A stretch of 64,000 bases of DNA, taken from positions 3,100,001 through 3,164,000 of the forward strand of contig JAHWDD010000004.1 in NCBI GenBank assembly GCA_023897205.1, in the 5' to 3' direction. Positions 55,281-64,000 of this stretch are shown here, piece after piece. The number at the start of each line of letters is the position of its first letter. Position 1 is the first letter of the stretch. Position numbers and translations under genes: made by a program. Source of the stretch: Exophiala sp. HKRS030. Taxonomy: Eukaryota > Ascomycota > Eurotiomycetes > Chaetothyriales > Herpotrichiellaceae. Below the pieces are notes generated by a model. That model searched no databases and was not told the origin of the DNA. It saw nothing but the letters and a program-made list of their open reading frames with translations.

Positions 55281-57496
55281 GGGAAACCTGATGGTTTCAA
55301 GATAGATGGCGACTATTCTTGACCGTGACTCGGATGGAACAGCCAGCTGGCTTTCATGTATGACTGCAGCGATATCCTCACAGCCTAAGCAGGCACTAAA
55401 TTGGATACATGTGCTCGTTCTATGGCTTCAAGACGCCATTCAGCATTCCATGTATGGCACCATTTTTGTTTGTGACAGCGAATGCGTTTCGAAATCACTT
55501 CGACACCATTGAAATGATTACCACCACATCAAAACAAACGGCCTTTGAAGGCAGGCACAAAGTGGCTGGCGGGTTTGACTGCAGTTTTCTTGAATATCGA
55601 CCATTTCTTATTGGTTTGAAGTCTTGATCGATCTTCCCTTTACAAAGACCTTGACAATGTTTTGGTCATCTCCTGTCATTCAAAAACTTTTCAAAAATTA
55701 TAGCCGTTCTCCTCGATGATTGTGCTTTGCCCATCCTTTGACCAAGTGGTGATCTCCAGAGGCATCAAAGTCCTTGCCGGGTCTCGAACGTCCAGAATCT
55801 TATCTGCAAGAACAACACAATTTCGCGTCCCCCGTAGGGTGGTCAAGTAGAAGCGCACTCCTTGAGTGTCGGGCTTTGTTCTCTTTGCCGTCTGTTCTTA
55901 TCGGCTGGCTTCAAGGGTAATACTGCTACTGAACCACCCTCCGGAGTTCTGTCCACAACCCTGACCTTTATGCCCATGTCGATATGGTGTTTCATCGCGC
56001 GCGGAGCCCCATTTCCGGGGCTTCCTGTGGTTGTTGCCTTACCCTGACAATGCGCCCGCCCGACATCGTTGGTTCTGATCCGGTGGACCTCGTAATCTCA
56101 TTGGGATAGATAGCAGTGAGCCATGATCGTGCGGTTGTTACGGAATAAACAGGGGCTCAAGCGCCTTGCTGCGTCCACTCATCAATACCTGAATGAGGCT
56201 CTCTGCCATACCTCAGACTTCTTGCATCGTCCGAGAGAAGGCAAACACGAGTTCGGCCACGATGCAGACGCACGGCCAGTGCCGCGATCTCGGATTGCGA
56301 TCGACAAATCGACTCTGGGCCGACCCGAGGACGGTCTGCCCGTGGACGATCCGGTTCAATGTTAAGCCACAAGTCGAAGCTTCACATACCTGTTTCATCT
56401 TCGACGCAGGAATAGGGAACTAGTTATGCACCTCCCACATCACCGACCACTTTGTGCGGGCAATTCGTCCGGCATTTCGGCGATTGGTTGTACCCAGTGC
56501 AACTCAGCTTTGCTTCGGCTTACTCCAGAACAAGGATAGCCCTCTCCAGTCGGGTTGTTTTGGCAGGCCCTCTCGAGAAACCCGACCCTCCTTCTCATGC
56601 AACCATCCCAAAGCCAGAAGGCGCATCTCCGGAAAGGCGTGCAATGACAAAGACCAATGCCGTGCCAGAGGCTTTATATCATTAGCTAATTGGAAGCTAC
56701 TTATCCCAGGCAGCAGTTCGGCCGGCAAAGTGGTCTAGAAAACGGCACTTCCAGCACGTAATCGAGGGAGCCCAGAAAAGTTTCAATTTGTACCCAAGTC
56801 CCAGAAGTAAAAGAGTGCCTTGGTAGTTCCATCACGACTCAAATCTGTCTACGACGAGAATGGCAAGATACTACTTGTATTACCATATAGACACGCGCGA
56901 CATTTGCTGGAAGGGCAACATCATGGCCGTCACCGAGTACTTCAACTGCGTAAGCGTGCTCTCGACCTGGCTGTTGTTTCGTGTCATCACCCTTACTGAC
57001 AGTGTTCGTCATTCCCTCAAGCCGAAGTGCGGCGAACAGGTTTCGTCCAAACAAGCGAAGCGTGGAAATGAGGATAAAACATTGCCCCGTTACAGTTGTG
57101 ACCATCATGGAACCCTGAAGAAACAATAAAGAAAGAGTATGGCTGCGGTAATGTCCTAAAGAAATTTGAGATTTTTCCGAATTGTCAACTCTGGTGGTCT
57201 CAGTATGGATTAGGGGAAGGTCGTTTGTGTTGGAATGAAGGGATGAAGGGATGAAGCGATAAAGGAATGAGTCAATGGTGCCTCGATCGCCGAACAAAAC
57301 GTATGCATTTGTTGTATGTGGCTGTCAACCTGAGGTTTGTCAAGGACTTCCAGCGCCTTGAGCAAACAGCCGTGTTGTTCTTCAGGTCTCAACTTACACA
57401 CCAGGGCAAGTTTGAGCCCTTTACCTCCTCTCAATTATCAACCAAGTGTTAACATGGCTTCTTTCCCGATCAAATACCCAGCCCATGAGGCGACTT
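55281..57496. other. Long intergenic region with one candidate small gene
   Basis: About 2.2 kb. The only protein-like signal is the minus-strand candidate at 55691-56066, listed separately. Other frames (56123-56365, 56454-56738) show no domain-like content. Confidence 0.5.
55691..56066 (-). CDS. Candidate small protein of about 74 residues
   Basis: A minus-strand frame with natural-looking composition ends at a TGA at 55693-55691: VRFYLTTLRGTRNCVVLADK, ILDVRDPARTLMPLEITTWS, KDGQSTIIEENGYNF. It is open back to a TAA at about 55901. An acceptor (GAACAG) at 55892 allows the exon 55891-55691. The nearest compatible donor (GTAAGG at 56042) follows a Kozak-like ATG at 56066 (MSGGRIVR), giving a two-exon gene of 74 residues with a 151-nt intron. 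The second exon is fairly persuasive; the first exon is speculative. It may also be the last exon of a larger unseen or decayed gene. I do not recognise the family. Confidence 0.35.
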
Positions 57497-59085
57497 TCAC
57501 ACTTCAGGGTATTTTTTGTCTGCGTGCCTCATTCTACGTAGCTTACCTCGCCGCCACGCTTCGGCCAGTTTCGTCCTGACGGACTGGCTCGATAGCTTCG
57601 AGAACATCACGGCCACTACGAGTGTCGCTACAACCAAGCTGACAAGCACGACGAAGAAGACCCAGAGTGGATCTCCTGTCCCGTTGATCTCTTGGATGTT
57701 CATCCCAAATACGCCGCACACAAACCCCAAAGGCACGTACACAAAGGCCAAGACCGTGAGCCGTGCCATGGACGTACTCTGCTGAAGTGCCACTTCTCCG
57801 GTCTTTGCGCTACTCTGGGTCTCTTGGAAGGACAGGGTGCTCATCAGAGTGTTGAAGGACTGTTGCACGAGCACTCCCAGCCCCTCTGCCTCTGCCAGCA
57901 GCTGTCGGAAGTCCAGCTCCAGCGCCTGGATTTTGACAGCCAGCTCCGGCTCCGGTCTAGCAGATATGCCCAACGTAGGCCAAGGGTACGCCCCACGATG
58001 CCCGAGGTAGATGATCGCATTTTTGATAGCCGTGATTGCATAGTTGAGGTTCACGCGAGCTTCGTGCAGGCGTTCGAGGACCTGCAAGCCGGGTCCTAGA
58101 GGATTGACGCCGATCAAAGCCTCCCGTTCCAGCATGATCCGTAATCTGTTGAGGATGTCTTTCCAGACGAGGGCAACATACATGAATACCAACAGAACAG
58201 AGCTCAATGGATGGCCGACCAGAGGAGAAAGGGGGTTTCCACGCTTGAGATGGTGCGCCAATTGTTCACGGAGGCCGAGACCGCCTTCGGTCGGTAAGAT
58301 CCTGCTTTGCCAGGTGGTCGCTGGCGGGAATCGAACACTCCCCATGAAATGAGAAGGTTGGAAAGGAGTGAGTGGGGGATCGAGTAAAAAGAGTACTTGG
58401 GATCACATGAGCAACGCCCTCATTCGTACACGTGCTCAAGCTGGTGCCGCTTACCTAGCCATCGATCTTGACCCAGACTCTTCACGTACACAGACACGCG
58501 CTCACGCAGCTGAAAGCCCTGCATATCCGGCCGGATGTTGAATTCTCGCCTGAAGTAATGGGGTCGCCCGGCGCCGAGGTACGCTTTCAGCTCGGACCTG
58601 TGCTTTTCCACTTGATCATCATCGTCGTCGTCGTCGTCGTCGAAGAGGTGCAGGTCCACGGTCCGATGATTTCGCGCATAGTCTACGTGAAAAAAAGGCG
58701 CCTCCGTCGCCACTGACTGTAGCATCGACGATACCCGTTGGTTCGGTCGGCATTCCAACGCATGGTCGACCCAGAACTCTTGGTCAATGTCGTATTCGGA
58801 GCCAACAACTTCGACCAAATCCGGCGATACATTCTCGAGTATGAGGTAACGTAGGGCAGGTTGGAATGTACTGTCTCTTACAGCGGCACGAAGGTCGTTG
58901 GCTGAGACATATTTTTCTGCCCGGAGGATTCCATTGGGCTCCCAGTCGATCAGTTCTGCTTCAGAGGCCCAGGGATGTTGATGTTGTAAAAGGTGGAGAA
59001 CGTGATATAGGTGTGGCGCCTTCGCGGTTCGTTCCTTGATCTGGTCGAGATATGGTCTCTGCATTAGTAGAGTGAAGATGACCAT
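57497..59085 (-). CDS. CorA-like Mg2+ transporter-type membrane protein
   Basis: Two exons (59085-58455 and 58395-57497, intron 59 nt) give 509 residues. The junction reads ERVSVYVKSLGQDRWL then VLFLLDPPLTPFQPSHFMGS. An ATG inside exon 2 (58345) would wrongly make it look like two genes. The C-terminal membrane pair carries the CorA signature: VYVPLGFVCGVFGMNIQEIN (GMN at 441-443), then VFFVVLVSLVVATLVVAVMF. The soluble N-terminal part has LRYLILENVSPDLVEVVGSE and YDIDQEFWVDHALE, typical of fungal CorA-like proteins. A run of nine Asp (LFDDDDDDDDDQVE) is encoded by a GTC/ATC microsatellite. CorA proteins are pentameric divalent-cation channels; fungal members of this divergent group have no confirmed substrate. 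Confidence 0.85.
58616..58643. repeat. Trinucleotide repeat encoding poly-Asp
   Basis: TCATCATCG(TCG)n on the plus strand, inside the CorA-like coding sequence. It encodes nine Asp on the minus strand. Confidence 0.9.
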
Positions 59086-59564
59086 GCGATACAGAAGAGG
59101 AGCACGAGTGGGCAGAAAAGGAACAAAGAAGTGTCGGTATCTCGAGATGAGATTGATTGGTCTTCAACACTAACAATAAATACTCGATTCCTTGCGTGGG
59201 AACGAACGACGGATCCGTAGTTGTTAGCGGGATAGCAAAGTGGCGGGGGATGAGTCAGCCAGATGGGTGCGAAGGATGACAGTTCGAGTATTTATATATA
59301 CATATATAAACATCACAAGTCCATGGTAACAACGGATTACTCCCGTTCGTTATTGACTCAGCCGGGACTTACTCCCTGGGCTCTGAAACACTTGAATATA
59401 GTTCGAGGCCATTGTACCATGCAACGAGGCCTCCAGAACTCCCAAGGGGTCATTCCATGTCTTGGTGGTCCATGAATCGGCTCTGGAAGAAACCATCAGG
59501 TTAGCCATCCGAACTTTCTTCTGTTCCTCAGCTTTGCTCAACAGATGGCGGATTCACCGCACAT
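59086..59564. other. Intergenic: CorA-like promoter and monooxygenase 3' flank
   Basis: About 480 bp, AT-rich, with TATATATACATATATAAA near 59291-59309. No supported gene. Confidence 0.55.
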
Positions 59565-60893
59565 TCATTCGACCCCAGCCATAACGTCGACATACAGGTC
59601 ATCCAATCCTCGTAGGTTGGTCTTGTCGATTGCCGGGTCGTTCAGCATCTTCAAGAACGGGTCCGTCTGGCCGACGGTGTCCGGGTCCGTCTCCGATATC
59701 CGCCGCACGTTGGCCTGTGACCTGGGGTCTACCACCTCGAGGAACACCTTCCTTCGCAGGTCCGAATAACGGTCCAAGAGTGCTTCGGATTTGCGTTCGT
59801 TGATCACCGCCACCAGGACGTCAGCCAGCGCCCCCGCGTCGAGAATGCCACCCGTGAGTCCCATGCCGCCAAAAGGATTGCACAGATGGGCGGCGTCTCC
59901 CGCCAGCAGGACCGCGCCTTTGTGGAACGTGGTCGCACATCGCTGGTTGATTTTGTACGGGGACGCCATCTTCAGTTCATAGTTCAGCGGTTTGGGGCCC
60001 GGGAACATGCATTCGAATTTCCAGGGCAGTCTCTCGAGCAGTTGGTCTTGCGTCAACCCCGGTAGCTCGCCGTAGGAACAACGCCAGAGGCCCGGCTCGG
60101 CCAGCTTGGCGATCAGGGCCCAGTGCTCGCTGTCGACGATGAAGTTGCCTCCACGGAAGCCGTACTTCTCAAAGGGATAGATGACATTGCACGCCACGAG
60201 GTTGAAATCCCACGTGAAACCTTCAAAGGGGATGTCCCAGAGCCGCCGGACACTGCTGCGCCCTCCATCCGCCCCGATCACGTATCGTGAGTGAAAGTGT
60301 TTGATACCGTCGGGGGTCTCCACCGTGAGGTCCGCGCCGTTCGCGTCCCCTGACTGTCGGACCGCGGTGACTTTGTGGTTGAACAAGACCTTGCTGCCTG
60401 CGCAGCGCTTGTAGTGCGTGAAGATGACCTCGGCCAGCTCGTGCTGTCCCAATACCAGCACCGAATACTCCCCGGGCAACGGTCTGCGGTCGACTTCTGC
60501 GATGGTCTCTCCGTTCACCTTCATCCAACGCACATCTGACCCCGTGCTCCCTCTTCGGAGGCAGTCTTCGAGGACCCCTGCGCGATCGAGCTCCCGCACG
60601 GCGACGGTGTGGTAGACGGCGGCTCGTGGGGACTGCTCGACGTAGGGTAGCATTTCGAGGACGGTGGTAGGAATGCCCGCTTTGGCCAATCGCAGGGCGA
60701 CGAGGAGCCCGACTGGACCGGCGCCAACCTGAATGTGAGATCAGCGAGGGAACCAGGAAACCACCTCTGGATTGGGGATCGTTTCACCACCTACCACAAT
60801 GACACCGTCCGAATTGATGACGCCCTCGTCGTTGGCTGTGCCATTCACCCCATTTGTGTGAGGCTCTCCGTGTGCAGCACCATCTCCGGCCAT
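59565..60893 (-). CDS. FAD-dependent aromatic-ring-hydroxylase-type monooxygenase
   Basis: Two exons (60893-60795 and 60728-59565, intron 66 nt) give 420 residues. The dinucleotide-binding motif is rebuilt across the intron: GVIVVGAGPVGLLVALRLAK (about residues 30-49). The family DG motif is RYVIGADGGRSSVRRL (near 186). The GD motif is LLAGDAAHLCNPFGGMGLTG (310 onward), followed by GILDAGALADVL. These define the class A flavoprotein hydroxylases (PHBH fold), which use NAD(P)H and O2 to hydroxylate an aromatic or phenolic substrate. A polar leader of about 30 residues (MAGDGAAHGEPHTNGVNG) precedes the fold. Divergent from an NCS1 permease, which may import the substrate; inference only. The exact substrate is unknown. 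Confidence 0.9.
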
Positions 60894-62279
60894 AGTCGCG
60901 ACAAAGTCCTCTCGGGCAGATCCAGATGTGAGGTGTAGCAGGGGGCTCGCAGACCGGGCAAGAGTTGCCTCATGTCTCGCTCGCTCGAACCCACCGAGGG
61001 TTCTTAAAGGCACTTCGACGACAACTCGCGAGCCGCGATCGCAAATCAAGAAGTTCCTCCATCATGTGGAGCTGCGGGGCTGAAGGCCTGTGTTCAGGTC
61101 TGGGGAGATCGGGGAAACGCATCTTCGCGCATCTCGGCCTCTCCAACTCCTCCATGGGTGGGGGAGGGGGACACGGTACAGGATGTGGAGGGAGTGCCAC
61201 GGGGTCAGAACGGTGGCGAGGAGCAGCTCAACAGATACAGGAGTGTGAGACTGTGAAGAAGGTGTCTGGAGCTCGAGTCGAGTAATACTCGAAACCACCA
61301 GGAGACATGTCTTCGCCACACGGAGTTCAAGGCACTATAAGTGTACGGGGGGGGTATTCGCCAACTGCGTGATCAGACATCTCTTTTGTGTCTTCTTTGT
61401 TAAGACTGAAAGATGTAGTCCCCTTGATTATCGTCAATCATAAAACTTACCTTGAGATAGCGGGATTCAAAGAGACTGTACAGTAGTAGAGATCTGGATC
61501 CGGATCCGTACGAAGCAATTGTACAAAAGCGCGACGAATCCCTACCAAGAAATCGCTCAACCGGAGGTCCCCGACAACACAATTTCGATTCATTTGTTAT
61601 CTACAGTACACATGTCTACGGAGTAGGTGGACCTGATATCGGATATCCCTCTTATTGGATCCAATATGTAATACCAGTCTATATCTATATTGGCTTCAGA
61701 AGGGCCAAGTGAACCGGGTTCCTTCTACTCTCGAACCTTTCGTCAATCTTTTCCACAACTTTGGTTATGGCATACGATATGCCCCGTGCTTCTTGGACGC
61801 AATGTCTATCTGCAAGAAAAAGCCCGAGCTTATCTCTTGAACTCTCAACCTTGGGCCCCAGACCTTGGAAAGCCGACCACTCGGCGAGGTCGAGAGCGCG
61901 CAGGCCATCTCTAGTCTAATAATGTACGGTAGCAAATCCGTGCTCTGCTTTTTGTGAGGGAACCCTGACGAGAAAACGATGACTTATGCAAGCGTGGTCG
62001 AAGATCTCCGGTAGGTGTGAACCAACCCGATCATTATCAACATGAGAGATAGAATCTATAGATAAATGTTCAAGGAAGCTGAGCTTATTCCCCCTCGCCC
62101 CTTATCATCCTCTATCCTTTTTGTTTTTGTGTAACAATCCGAGGTCATCCTCCCTTTTTGATCAGTGACCACGTGCTGGGCTTTCATGTCTCTGTCTCTC
62201 TGTCTCTCTGTCTCTCTGTCTCTCTACTCTCACACACAGAGGGCAATTGACTGACGCGGAAAACCACTGCAATTGCAAA
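60894..62279. other. Divergent promoter region of the monooxygenase/permease pair
   Basis: About 1.39 kb with no supported gene. It contains TACGGAGTA (61617-61625), a G run near 61348-61354, and a TCTCTCTG microsatellite (62189-62225) about 55 bp before the permease start. Confidence 0.6.
62189..62225. repeat. TCTCTCTG microsatellite
   Basis: About four 8-bp units in the 5' leader of the permease gene. Confidence 0.85.
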
Positions 62280-63908
62280 ATGGCGGAATACAACAACGAT
62301 CCCGAGAAAAATGACTCTCACGTCATCACACGGACAAGCACTACTATCGTCGGTGGCGAAGGCAAAACTATCGAGAAGCATCGTGTCACTGACAAGGTCG
62401 ATGATCTCGCACAAGTCGAGGCTTCGAAAGGATGGTTCCGCTCGGTACTCAAGTACGCCAGTTTCCTTCACGCCGAGGAGCGTGGCATCGAAAGAGTCAG
62501 GGAGGAGGATAGAGTCAAGCAATCAGTCCTCGACGGGTATACAATGTGGGCATCGGCCAATTTTACGTGAGTTCATTCACAGGTCCATTCCTCCTAGCGA
62601 ACGCGGTCGTAGCTGATGGTGGAAAAACAAACCTACAGTCCAGCAACCTTTGCCACTGGTGCTCTGGGACCGATTTTTGGGCTGGGATTCTGGGATTCTT
62701 TTGCGGTCATCGTTTGCATCAACTGCTCCATGGCCATCGTCGTCGGATTGTTCGGGTGCTTCGGTCCCATCACCGGCTTGAGGACCATGTCTGTCGGCCG
62801 GTATGCCTTTGGGATCTGGGGCACGAGAGCCTTGGTGATCTTGAACATCTGCGGCATGGTCGGCTGGTCGAGTGTCAACTCCATCGCTGGGTCTCAAGTC
62901 CTGCACGAACTGTCGGACGGCAATTGTCCACTGTGGGCCGGAAACCTGATCATCGGCGTGTGCACGGCCGTCATCTCCTTCTTTGGCTACTTCGCCGTGC
63001 ACATGTTTGAGCGCTGGTGCTGGATCCCTCAGGTCGTCATCTTCATCTTCCTGGCCGGGTACGGCGCGAAGCACTTCGACGCGGGCGCGCTGCCCATGGG
63101 CTCCGGGTCCAGGGAGGCCAGGAGCGTCATGGGCTTCATCGCCGTGCTGTACGGGTTCGTCGGGGGGTGGGCGCAGACCTCTGCAGACTACAACGTGCGG
63201 ATGCCCGTCAAAACGGACAAGACCAAACTGATCCTGTCGATCTGGGCCGGCAACTTTTTTGGTTGCTCAATCCCCGAGATCCTCGGTGCGGCCTTCATGA
63301 CGGCCGTCGCGGCAGACCCCAAGTTCGCAGAGGCTTACGACACCCGTGGCGTCGGAGGCCTCATGGGCGAAGCTCTCCGCCCGATTCACGGATTCGGCAA
63401 ATTTTTGCTGGTCTTGTCGGCCTTGTCCATCATCGGGTGCAACCTGGTAAACAACTACAGTCTCGCATTCACGTGCCAAAACTTCCACCCGATCCTCATG
63501 AGGGTCCCGCGCATCGTTTGGAACGTGCTTGGCTCGGCCGCCTTCATTGCCATCGCCATCGCGGCCGAAGACTCCTTTGAGGAGGTCCTCGAATCCTTCC
63601 TGAGTGTCATTGGATACTTCCTGACCCCGTTTCTGTGCTGCACCTCGATCGAGTACCTGTACTTCAGGAAGCGCAGGTTCCCGTTGGAAGACTGGAACAA
63701 CATGAAGGTGATACCTTATGGAATAGCAGGTTTCTCGGCTATTGCCATGGGATTTGTCGGAGCCGTACTATCCATGAACCAGACGTGGTACGTCGGTGTG
63801 GTGGCCAAAGCATCAGGTGCGGAACTAGGGTGGATCTTCAGTGGCATCTTTGGAACACTTACCTTCGTACCCGTGAGATATCTGGAGATGAGGTACACGG
63901 GGCGATAG
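62280..63908 (+). CDS. NCS1-family purine/cytosine-type permease
   Basis: Two exons (62280-62566 and 62639-63908, intron 72 nt) give 518 residues. The NCS1 fold has 12 helices. Visible blocks are YTMWASANFTPATFATGALG joined across the intron, GLGFWDSFAVIVCINCSMAI, FGCFGPITGLRTMSVGRYAF, NSIAGSQVLHELSDGNCP, FVGGWAQTSADYNVRMPVKT and GCNLVNNYSLAFTCQNFHPI. These match Fcy2-like cytosine/purine permeases. NCS1 carriers move nucleobases, allantoin, pyridoxine or thiamine precursors with protons; the substrate is not readable here. The N-terminal 75 residues are polar and cytosolic. Upstream codons of the same frame open only to a non-ATG start, so ATG at 62280 is chosen. Confidence 0.9.
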
Positions 63909-64000
63909 CTACACATATCCGATAGAGTATGATTGGCAACAAGAGAATGATGGGAGACATCACGCGTTGAGCGTTGAATTGATGAAATTTCAGTTTGAAC
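63909..64000. other. 3' flank of the permease gene
   Basis: 92 bases to the window edge; nothing recognisable. Confidence 0.5.

Noticed and set aside
58300..58345. T-loop-like sequence (GTTCGATTCCCG) on the minus strand, suggesting a tRNA
   Set aside because: The flanking arms do not pair and there is no anticodon or acceptor stem; it is coding sequence of the CorA-like gene.

Overview
The window comes from a filamentous ascomycete nuclear genome (Pezizomycotina). A Chaetothyriales or other Eurotiomycetes relative fits, but the lineage is a weak inference. The support is dense short introns (44-168 nt, GTRNGT donors, YAG acceptors), Zn2Cys6 regulators, an alcohol oxidase with a peroxisomal tail, a fungal NLR-type receptor, and Swc5, SPF27 and ATG2 orthologues. 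There are no operons, phage genes, CRISPR arrays, rRNAs or convincing tRNAs. Exons were joined by hand from reading frame, splice consensus and family similarity, so most entries are spliced models spanning start to stop codon. Where the longest reading frame began at a non-ATG codon, the first in-frame ATG was used.

Left third (1-24.6 kb): the N-terminal part of ATG2 runs off the left edge (minus). It is followed by an ADGF-type adenosine deaminase (minus), folylpolyglutamate synthase (minus), a decayed repeat field, an esterase/NB-ARC/TPR receptor (plus), sideroflexin (minus), an ELO fatty-acid elongase with a long LEA-like tail (minus), a carotenoid cleavage oxygenase (minus), Swc5 (plus) and a disordered orphan protein (plus).

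Middle (24.6-47 kb): a broken unknown gene (minus), peroxisomal alcohol oxidase (minus), spliceosomal SPF27 (minus), a membrane-anchored kelch-type protein (plus), a Zn2Cys6 regulator (minus) next to a DAL5/TNA1-type MFS transporter (minus), a secreted carboxylesterase (plus) and neutral ceramidase (plus).

Right third (47-64 kb): a zinc-finger orphan (minus), an HNH-nuclease-like protein (minus), an L-2-haloacid dehalogenase (plus), an EI24-type membrane protein (minus), a second Zn2Cys6 regulator (plus), a possible tiny gene (minus), a CorA-like transporter (minus), and a divergent pair of an FAD monooxygenase (minus) and an NCS1 purine/cytosine-type permease (plus).

Most genes are independent housekeeping or accessory functions. 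Plausible functional pairings are the regulator beside the MFS transporter and the monooxygenase/permease pair. The less ordinary items are the elongase-tail fusion with a QxxHH box, the NLR-like receptor beside a transition-decayed repeat field, a pseudogene with a RIP-like stop codon, a candidate gene of about 74 codons, and a 9-bp motif (TACGGAGTA) that recurs only between genes.
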